This document shows, one piece after another, positions 54,986-64,000 of a DNA stretch of 64,000 nucleotides. The stretch covers positions 310,001-374,000 of the forward strand of contig NC_057321.1 in NCBI RefSeq assembly GCF_000687475.1, read 5' to 3'. Position numbers and translations under genes: made by a program. Below the pieces are notes generated by a model that was given only the letters and a program-made list of their open reading frames with translations, ran no database searches and was not told where the DNA came from. This stretch comes from Ustilaginoidea virens. Lineage: Eukaryota > Ascomycota > Sordariomycetes > Hypocreales > Clavicipitaceae. Numbering within the stretch: the stretch's first letter is position 1; the number at the start of each line of letters is the position of its first letter.

Positions 54986-57900
54986 GTCAGATATTGACCG
55001 GCCTCTTTACCCACCCTTCCACACGTATTACAGCCTTATTGCGGTTAACGAAGGTCTTAAGGGCTTTATTTGGCGTTCCCTTAGTTATTGCATCGGCGAG
55101 ATTATCGTTCCTATTGATCTAGCGGACCTTATATATCTCCTAGCACTCGTATGACTATCATAAGGCTATGATATCTATTATAAGCCTTTTCTCCTTTGTA
55201 GTGCCTAGCTTGATAAGACATTTATACAGTGAAAACGAGTCTATATATACAACGGTAGGGATCTTCGGCAATCCCAGCCTGCTGGTAATCATATTAAGGG
55301 TCGTGCCTATCGCGTATGCAATATCGACCCCTTGCACTATACTATATAGCTCCGAAGCGAGTGCGCTGCGCGTTACACGCTTACTCTTTGTAGAGCTGTA
55401 AGTGATGATATTACCGGTCAGCAGGAAGGTATTGGCGTTATCTGTAGGATTGTCCTCTTCGTTCCCTAGCATAATGACGTAGCCAATCTAGGAGCTTAAA
55501 TCTTTGTTGTTAGCAAAGGATCCGTCAACAAATACAAAGAGTTTGGCTGTAGCAAGGGCCAGATTGATGTACCGCAAGCCACGATCCTAGTTATTGCGCT
55601 GCTATTGAAGGCGCTTATTTAACCTCGCGATATCGTTAGGGCTAGGTTGTTAGTGTTGTGCTGCAATAGACAGGTCAAAAGACGCCTCGGGCTGGCAGAC
55701 TGTAGCTATGTAAGCACCGCGAGCGCGTTGCTCGATATAATTACGCTGGGCCGTAGGTGTATTCTTGTCGATGGTCGTGATCTTTATACTTTGACCTTTC
55801 TGGTATAATATTATTGTGCCGTCGGTAGTGACCGTTAGCATACATCCGTTGAATATTAGGGGCACGGTTGGCGATAGCCTCGTCTTAGGCTTGGCGTTGA
55901 AGCCTGCCTTAGTAAGCTCTAATTCTTCCTGTTGGAAGAAGGTATTATCACTTAGGCCGAGGGTATCGTTAGTCTGTATACCTACAATACCGAAGCATAT
56001 GGTAGTATCGCGGTTAGGAACGTTAGTACGGTCAGTATTGTTAGTGCGGTTAGTATCGCTAGTGCGGTTAGTATCGCTAATGCGGTCGTTGCCAGCAGAT
56101 ATTAGCAAACAGGGGTCATAGGTTGATGTGGTTATGCCCAACTTCTCGCGATAGTGCCGGAAGTATGTCGCCCACTAGTATATGCCTGCCTTAGCTATTC
56201 CGTATAGTGGCTTCACCACTTCTATGATAGTGTTATCAGGGTATTGGTGAGCTATTTGCTTGGGTAACTTAGCGATGATCGACCGATTGAGGGTAGTTGA
56301 TAACTGTACGTATGCCTATGTGATATTATGTATCTAGAGGAATAAGCCGTAAGAGCGTTGTAGTAATGGGGCCAATGATATAAGTAACCGTTAACTAGCC
56401 CGTTGGATTGTGGGGGACTACGTCAATATCAATTGCTTTTCATCATTATTATGGCCTTATATAACAAGTCGTGACTTCTTATATGGCGTATCTGTGCCTT
56501 TTCCTTTGATTTTCTATACCATGCGTGAGTTAAACAGGCGTTAGGCTCTATATTGACTGATATTAAAGGTGACGAATCTAAATATATTACGGGCTTATAA
56601 TGCTTTAATCTCTGTATGATTGGACTGCTTAAAGGGGTCTCCTGGGGTTATGATCTTCCCTTCCCGGCGTAATTAACTAGTAAGCTATAGGTTGGCTTGC
56701 TCTTTTGCGGTTAGGAAAGAGGCATTAATGACGGTACTAGAAGCGATAGCATTAATAAGAGCCTCTTCTTGGTCCTCATTAATTATGACATTGGATATCA
56801 TACATGCTGGCAATAGTGATAGTGATACTGGCCGTAACGCCGGTATCCTAACTGGGTTAGGGTTAGGGGTTGGCGATAATGATGTCTTGGCTGTAGGTAT
56901 TATTGCGGCTGGAGGTGCGGCTATAGCCGGTATCCTGACTTCTAGCCTGCCGGGGCGGGCCGGGCCTTCGGTATAGACGATATCTTTGGGATTATTAGCA
57001 GTAGGGTCGTTATAGGGCTTAACGACTGTCGACTGGAACTTAACGGGGCCATAAGGCATTTGCATAATATAGGTCTTACTATTGAGGCTGATTAGCTAGT
57101 ATGGGCTATGCTATCCACCCTTTTCTCTCTATACCTGTATATCTGACTGTAGGGGTAGTCGGTGGATAGGCTGTATATTTAGGCCGTTCTGTTGGGCGAG
57201 GGCATCGCGCACTTATCGCTTGGCGAGGCATTTCCTAGCTTTATTAGTGGCCTTTCGTAATATTAAAGCGCATTGTGATACTGATAAGCTGGGGGGTGAG
57301 TCATCTGTAAGTCGAGGATATGCTCTAAAGACTAATAACGTAGGCACTAGACTATTAGGTCTAGCTAAGTCGTTGACAGCCTTTACAGCAAGCTATAATT
57401 TCTATTCCTTTATTATTAGGTCGCCTACTTTATTGTTGATAATAATGTAGGCTCTGCGTAATGGGGCGTGATATCTCTCGACTTTGCTAATACTATTGTA
57501 GGCTTCTATAGGAATTTCATCTATATTAATAGATAGAAGCCGGGCATTATAACGGAATTTAGCAGAGGCGAAATTTGGACCGGCATTGTAGACTATCCAA
57601 TCCGGTAGGCTAAGGTAAGTATTAATCTAGTATTCTTTAAGGGCATTCCAAATATTGTGGGCCTTCTGTCTTTATAGATTAAGAAATCTGGCCGCCTGGA
57701 AGCTTGTCGCGGTATCTATAATATGTAATACCGGCCGATTATCAATATAAAGGATATCTACGATTATCTTATAGTTAAATTAGCAGTCATCCTTTAGAGT
57801 AAACTTGAATCGGTTGGGTGTCTTTGCGTTCATTTAGCATTAGTAGTATATATAGATGATGCTTTCGATAATGCTATGGTCAATATCGTTATAGCCGGCT

Positions 57901-58984
57901 CTTTATAGCACTTTTGCAAGCCTATCAATGGAAGGATGCCCAAAGCGACAATATAACTAATGGATTTGCTGTAATGATAAGTGGAAGGCTGCGGTGTCTA
58001 TGGCATTAAGAGTCTACCATAAATATCCCCATTTCCTAATGATAGGGACCTTAATATCCCCTTAGATAAGCAGGTTATTGATATTATTAAGCTTCACGCC
58101 CATCCTATCTATATCTATAATAGAATATAGGAAGGGGGTGCCGCTATTAAGGACGTAAAAGGGGATATTGCCAAATATCATCAGAACATTTAGTATACCG
58201 GAAGATATAGCAGAGCTAGCGCCGAAGTTCACTGTATGCTTTTTGTCAGTCGCCTCGATAGTTAGGGTCTTCATCAACCTCATTAGGGCCTTTGCTTAAC
58301 CTAGGCCTGCTGTTAATAGGCCGGAAGCGCTAGTATCCAGTAGGATTCCGCGGAAGGTGTAGTCGCCATAGCGTTCTTCTTCTAGAAAGGCAGAATTACG
58401 GCTTGGTAAGGGCATTCGGAAGGGGTCAATTTATAAGAAGGCGTATCGGCATAATTCATCTTATAAGGCTTATAATATCTCAATAGATAATAATAGTTCT
58501 GCTTGCATAGGGGCTTAGAAATACTAAGTGGCTGTGATTTGCGGTGTGGCAGCATTCTCTGCATCCTAGTTTGTATCCCCTGCTATTATTACCTCGATAT
58601 TACCGATAATATCGTTAAGGTCGGCCTCTACTTCTTCTTTAAGGCCTTAGGGCTCTTCGTATTCCTATAAGAAAATACAGAATTTCTTATTATCTAGAGC
58701 AGTATAGTAGGATCGGTTCTTTATCTATCGGTCCTTTGATTCTTATTACTCTTTAGCAGAATGGTTAGATAACTAACACCCTATTTTATTGCAAATGAAG
58801 CAATATCTTTAATAGGGCCTATCTAAAAGGGCACGATTCTATTGTTGATACTGTTGATGTAAGCCAAATCGGCGTTGAGGGGGTCCGTATCGTTGGGGGC
58901 GTTAATACCGGTTGTGCGTTTGCGATTAACTATATCTACGGTCTATAAACAACGTTATATTGTCATCAATAATATCGTTAGTAT
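54986..58984 (-). pseudogene. D3 pol and gag C-terminal part
   Basis: RNase H is open over 55472-55158. RT is open over 56141-55650 and starts at GITTSTYDPCLLIS; QTNDTLGL replaces the QTDD active site. Between CLLIS and FGIVG it carries a repeat-expanded insert (ISDTNRTSDTNRTNNTDRT). The integrase, including the linker open over 57065-56685, and VERYHAPLRRAYIII-like near 57470 follow. A protease LLDTSASGLLTAGLGQ-like segment lies near 58340-58300. A zinc-knuckle FICNKIGC-like segment lies near 58790. Stops are mostly TAG/TAA, moderately frequent. Confidence 0.8.
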
Positions 58985-59226
58985 TGTCACGGGCTCGGGC
59001 TACGCCCGCGCCACAATATGGCTAGGACTCGGGCTGCGCCCGCGACTAGCCTAAGGAGTATCGGCACGGGGTCACAAGGGCTCGCTAAGGACTCGGCCCA
59101 TGCTACGTACGGACATAAATAGGCTACTCAGAGGCCCCTATTCGGGTCCTCTCTCTTTCCTCTTTAGTCTATTTAATATATTCATTTGACGCCTATTCGC
59201 AGTAGCCCTAGGGCCAGTCCTTTATA
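58985..59226 (+). repeat. 5' LTR of chromovirus B3
   Basis: 242 bp, TGTCACGGGC...CCTTTATA, homologous to the B2 LTRs and inserted in D3. Confidence 0.9.
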
Positions 59227-59238
59227 TTTAAATAGACT
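59227..59238 (+). other. Self-complementary primer site of B3
   Basis: TTTAAATAGACT, the same as in B2, complementary to AGTCTATTTAA within the adjacent LTR. Confidence 0.65.
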
Positions 59239-59268
59239 CTCTCAGCCTTGCTATTATAACCTTACATC

Positions 59269-60430
59269 ATGGAGCCGATGATGCAGGCTATATAAGATAT
59301 CGAGATGAGTACACCTGGAGAAACAGGTATAGATAACCTAAGACCATAACGCCCCCAATGTAATACACATACCCAAGTGGAGCAGCTCACATCAGGGTTA
59401 CAATAGATAGAGGCGTAGATGCAGACTAACGCGCAACACCTCGCTGCTATTGCTGCCTCGCTATAGACCCTCCTTGCGAACTAGTCAAATAGCTCCTAGG
59501 CCGCCCCCTAACTGGCCCCGGTCGTACAATAGAACGCCCCCCTCCCTATAGCTTAAGATACCTAGCTAAAATGTAAGCTGATCCTAATGGGGGACCCCTT
59601 CAATGGCAAAAAGGCTATATTTACAGCCTGGCGGATCTTTATGCAATATAAGCTTAAGGTCGATAAGGAATTTATTAAAAACGAAAAGACCTAATGGATA
59701 TTTATCTTCTAGAACCTTTCGTCTATAGTCTAATCATAGGTCGCGGCCTTTTTCGAGAATAGTGCGGCTTGCAATTACAATATAATAAAGTTCTTTAAAT
59801 ACCTCTAATATCTCTTTGAGGACCTACACTAATAGGATCGCGCTATTACTAAGCTTAAGCATTCCTTACGCTAAGGCCCTAAGGAACCTTTTGCCGCCTT
59901 CTTTATGCGATTTAAGGAAAAACTTGTGCTTACTAGCGGTCTTGGTTGGCCTAAGGAAGTTAAGCTTAAATACCTCTAATTGGCGCTTAACGCTTGTATA
60001 GCTGATAAGATTATTGGCCTTAGGGTCTCCTATCATAACTATTATTTAGCGGTAGACCATTACTGATAAATTGCCATTAATATTAAGACTAGCTTGACTA
60101 TTAATTACTATATGGGTTCGACCTATTCCCGACTAATATACGCCTAGGATTCCAAGGGCGATATATAAATATTAGGTGTTAATAAGCTGGACTTAAAGGG
60201 TAATTAGTGCGCGCCTAGGGCGATATAGGTCTCTAAAGAATAGCATAAAGATTATAAGAAGAAAGGTCTTTATCTTTAGTATGGCTCTTTTAATTATTAG
60301 ACGTTTATATGCTACCTATTGCTAGCAATCCGACCTAATGCAACTAAAGTAGCCTTGCTTAACTTATAAGTCGTAGAGGTCAAAAGTAGCAATAAAGATT
60401 AAGAAAAAAAATAGCCTTTAAACCTAGTCT
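59269..60430 (+). pseudogene. RIP-degraded gag of B3
   Basis: An intact start ATGGAGCCGATGATGCAG lies at 59269, where B2 has ATA. Segments DPFNGKKAIFTAWRIFMQYK (about 59598-59655) and FFMRFKEKLVLTSGLGWPKEVK (about 59900-59965) are readable. A zinc knuckle with three of four ligands changed lies near 60270-60315. Broken by many TAG/TAA codons, the first about 8 codons in. Confidence 0.75.
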
Positions 60431-63400
60431 TATTAAAGGGCTTAAAACGCGCATATAGACCCTAGCCTAATTATAGAAGGAATTAAAGGAGATCGCAGAA
60501 TGAATAAATAGACACCCTTTTTTAGTACCAATCTTATATAAATCCTATACCTTTATTAATACCTTAATTGACTTAGGATATAACTGCTATAGCGCTATAA
60601 GCGAAAAGATAGTATAATGGTTAGGCCTCTAACCTATCTGCCTGCTATAACGTAGGGAAATTAGAATGGCAGTAGATATTTAAAGCCGTTTAGGAGAATG
60701 TAAGGTAATGCATTCCTCTATTACCTATATCGTCTATATAGCAATTGATATCAATAGATGGCTGTCTACAGTTATACTTTATGTTATCCCAGGCCTTACC
60801 TGCAATATTATCCTTAAGATGCCTTAAATGGAGTACTATAATATTATACTGCAGGCAAAGCAATACCAATTAAAGATCAGATCAATAGATAGTCTTATTA
60901 TTAAGGAATTAATAAGAAGGCAATAGGGTCTAATTGCAGTAAATATCCTTAGCTTAGTCTTTTACAGTATGCTAAAGCAGGCGAAATGCTCTAAAGACCA
61001 GTTGACTTCCTTTATTGCAATAAGCTTATAGGAGATAATATATATCCTTTGTATTATATTGCTATCTTATTAAGACTCTGCCCTATAATTGCAGGAGCTA
61101 TAGGTGCTCCTAATAGAATTATAGAAATTTGCTAACCTCTTTAATAAGGAGAAGGCTTCTAGTCTCCTTCTGCACTAAGGTATATTAGACCACTATATCT
61201 AGCTTAAAAAGACTATAGATGGGAGCCAGCTAGACTTACCTTAGGGCCTATTATATAATATGCTATAAGACTAGTTACTTAAGGTTTGAAGATAAGTAAC
61301 TAACCTAATAGATAAAGGATGGATCTATATAAGCTCCTTATTAGTAGTAGCACTAGTCCTATTAGCTAGAAAAGGGAATAGTAGGTGGCGTTTTTGCGTT
61401 AACTACTAGGCCCTTAATAAGGTTACAGTTTAAGACTAATACCCCCTCCCTTTAATTAAAGAGACCTTGCGATCCTTATCCTAGGCGAAATGGTTTACTA
61501 AGGTTAATATACATATAGCGTTCTATAAGATATATATTACAGAGGGCGATAAATACTTAACTGCATTCTGCATACGATTTAGATTATTTAAATAGCTTAT
61601 TATGCCATTTGGCCTGATTAAAGCCCCTACGATTTTCCAAAGATATATTAATAGGGCCTTAGGGAATACACTAGGAGACTTTACAACTGCCTACCTTAAT
61701 GATATTTTGATCTATACTAAGGGAATAAAAGCAGACTATATAGGGCGCATTAAGGAAGTCCTTTAATGACTGCAAAAGGCCGGCCTAAATTTAGATCTTA
61801 ATAAGTGCAACTTCGCAGTAAAGGAGATTTAGTACCTAGGATATATTATAATGGCTGGAAAGGAAATCTGCCCAGACCCTAAAAAGATTAAGGCTATCTA
61901 GAACTGGAAAGCACCTATAAAATTAAAAGGCGTTTATAGTTTCCTTAGTTTTGCTAATTTCTACTGTAACTTTATCTTAGACTTCTCTTATTTTATTAAC
62001 CCTTTAGTTAGGTTAATAAAAAAAAGGGTCCTATTCTAATAATTAGACGAAGAAGAGGCGGTATTCTAAGCGCTTAAGTAGTATTTTATATCATCTCTAG
62101 TTCTTGCCTAATAGGACCCTAATAAAGAGATAGTTCTTAAGGCAGATAGTTCTAGTATAGCCTTTAGTGGCTATCTATCGTAGGTCGGGGAGGATAGTAT
62201 ACTCTACCCTATTGCATATTATTCTGCTTACTTATTGGATACAGAATAGAACTATACTATATACAATAAGGAACTTCTTGCTATTATCTCTTGCTTTAAG
62301 ATGTGGTTAGTAGAATTCTATTTAGTGGCCTCCCCCTTTACTATCCTTACTGACCATAAGAACCTAAAGTACTTCGCCTAATTATAAGAAATATCTAAGC
62401 GATAAGCCTAATAGGCTAAGACTTTAGCGCTCTTTAACTTCTATCTTTAGTATAGGCTAGAGTTATAAGCCTAACGCCCTAATGCGCTTTCTCAATAGGA
62501 ATAAGAGGTAGGCAGGGCAAAGCTATAAATTAGCCAGATCTTAAAACCGCTATCTATTTTAGCACTTGATATAGATAAGATAGAAGGCAAGATGATACTA
62601 ACCTTAGCCCTATAGACCACCCTATCTTGCAGACTATATATCTTTGCTGACTCCCACCTTTAAGCTATCTAGGACTAAGCGATATCTAAAGATAGTATAT
62701 ATCGGGCCTAATAAACAGTAGTCGCAAATAGGGAATAATAATTTCCAGCAGAAGCAGCAATATAAGAATAAATTGCTAATTATACCCTAAATGTATATAG
62801 TGTGCTCCTTTACCGGGTATAGGTATAGCTCCTATCATTTAAGCCCTTAACCACTATAGTGATCTAATGCTGCTATAACTCGCCTATTATAGGCCACCTA
62901 GGGAAAAACACTACCTTCTAACTATTGCAATAGGATTATTACTTTAATAATATGTTATCTAAGGTAGCAAAATACATTCAGAATTGCTGATGCTATAGGG
63001 TATATAAGAGCCGCTAATTGCGCTAGGGCCTATTGCAACTACTACTAATTGTAGACTGCTTTTAATTGTAGATATCGGTCGACTTTATAACTAACCTTCC
63101 TACCTATAACGCCTCTGACCTGCGATTCCTTATAGTGATTATAGACTGCTTATTAAAGTATGTCTAGCTTAAGGCTATGCACTTAATAAAAGCAGAAGAC
63201 TATATAGAATGCTTCTAATAGTATTGGTGGCGCTTTTATGGTTTCCCTAGGGAGATTATTAGCAATTAAGGTTCAGATTGGGTAGGCTAATTTTGGTCTA
63301 TGCTATGCAAATTAGTTGGGATTAAGCAACTTCTATTAATAGCGTACTACCCCTAAACCGATGGCGGTATAGAGCGAATGAACTAAGAAGTATAGGCGGT

Positions 63401-64000
63401 CCTCTATATTATGGTTTCCTTTGATTAGTACGATTGGCCACATTATCTTGCGGCATATTAACTCGCGTTAAATAACTAAATATCATCCGTTACTAGGTTT
63501 AGCCTGAACTAGCTGCTTAATAGGTTTGATATTTTGATTATCGCTCTGCCTTTAGAGGTAACCTTAAGCTTAATTACCCCAAAGGGGCGTATGGCTCTCT
63601 TTCTTAGTAACCTTAAAGAGGGATAGGAATTAGCCTAGACTGCTATCGCCTTTGCATAATAATAATAGTAAGATACTACTAATTGTTCACAATGCCTAGC
63701 TAAGCGCTTCTAGGTTAGTAACTAGATTTGGTTAAACCTCTAGAATATTAAAACAAACTGCCTATATAAGAAGCTCGATTGGGTCTCTACTAAATATACT
63801 ATTGTTGCTATCCTATTATTGCTTAATGTCTAGCTTGATGTCCTATAAGGTATCTATCTAGTTTTCTATATTAACCTAGTCGAATGAGCTACTTCTAATT
63901 TATTATCTAGTTAGGTAATAACTAATATATGATTTAGGCCCCTATTTATCCTTCCCTAAGACTCTATGAACCTATATAAGGAGTATAAGGTTAAGGAGAT
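60431..64000 (+). pseudogene. RIP-degraded pol of B3, incomplete at the window edge
   Basis: The protease segment FINTLIDLGYNCYSAISEK is near 60551-60605, with D-S-G changed to D-L-G. The RT active site AYLNDILIY is at 61689-61715, first Asp lost. RNase H includes DHKNLKYFA near 62350. Integrase shows DGGIERMN near 63360-63385. The GPY/F-type end and the first chromodomain residues reach 64000. Compared with B2, stops fall at overlapping but not identical positions, so the two copies were mutated independently. Confidence 0.78.

Larger units (their letters stand above)
54366..58984 (-). mobile_element. Copia element D3 (minus strand), cut by chromovirus B3
   Basis: Third D copy. It runs from the shared LTR through RNase H, RT, integrase and protease to the gag C-terminal part, where chromovirus B3 begins at 58985. 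The remaining gag and 5' LTR would lie beyond B3, outside the window. Confidence 0.82.
58985..64000 (+). mobile_element. Chromovirus B3 (Ty3/gypsy), cut by the window edge
   Basis: The 5' LTR is 58985-59226, followed by self-priming site, gag and pol. The sequence ends at the first residues of the chromodomain (EYKVKEI, 63978-64000). Any antisense gene and 3' LTR lie outside. The putative left duplication is AGTAT (58980-58984) and cannot be checked. Confidence 0.88.

Noticed and set aside
1..64000. Alternative genetic code or TAG readthrough as explanation for the many in-frame TAG codons
   Set aside because: TAG and TAA replace both Gln and Trp codons, start codons and Asp codons are also changed, and element E in the same window uses normal Gln and Trp codons in a fully open frame. 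RIP-type mutation explains all of these.

Overview
The window looks like a repeat block from a filamentous ascomycete (Pezizomycotina-type) genome. It is a graveyard of LTR retrotransposons that has been mutated in the style of repeat-induced point mutation (RIP). I see no host gene, no rRNA and no tRNA. Nearly every retroelement reading frame is broken by TAG/TAA codons at positions where the family has CAG, CAA or TGG, and start codons and catalytic Asp codons are lost by G-to-A changes. All of this is what CpA-to-TpA change on either strand produces. The species cannot be named from the sequence. The family letters A to F are local names.

Layout, left to right. 1-2565: tail of one chromovirus (Ty3/gypsy, family C) and an internally deleted C copy lying between two LTRs. 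2566-5271: 3' half of a Ty1/copia element (F) with a probable LTR, apparently inserted in the next element. 5272-12757: a minus-strand chromovirus of family B (B1) with an antisense accessory gene and a foreign ~0.8 kb insertion holding a minisatellite. 12759-13085: a 122-bp tandem repeat. 13086-15632: minus-strand Helitron-type helicase remnant.

15633-54699 is one nested stack. The outermost layer is minus-strand copia element D2. Copia A (15761-43835, target-site duplication GAAAG) sits in D2's left LTR. A is split by chromovirus B2 (20087-27424, duplication CTAAA) and by a second D copy, D1 (29930-43112, duplication GAGGG). D1 is split by chromovirus C2 (34447-40088, duplication AAAGC). 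D2 also carries element E (45787-50531, duplication CTATG). All five duplications can be read directly, so the insertion order is fixed. 54366-58984 is a third D copy (D3) sharing an LTR with D2, and 58985-64000 is a third B chromovirus (B3) that runs off the window.

Three things stand out. (1) Element E is intact while everything around it is decayed: its two 561-bp LTRs are identical by eye, and it encodes one open Gag-protease protein of about 880 residues but no reverse transcriptase, RNase H or usable integrase. It is a non-autonomous copia element that must be moved by another element. (2) B chromoviruses carry, between the chromodomain and the 3' LTR, a gene on the opposite strand. Two diverged copies conserve its protein through many synonymous differences, so it was under selection. 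(3) In the B and C chromoviruses the bases just after the 5' LTR are complementary to a segment inside the LTR, and that pairing is kept although the sequence differs between the families, which indicates Tf1-like self-priming. Copia families A and E instead carry a primer site matching the anticodon arm of initiator tRNA-Met.
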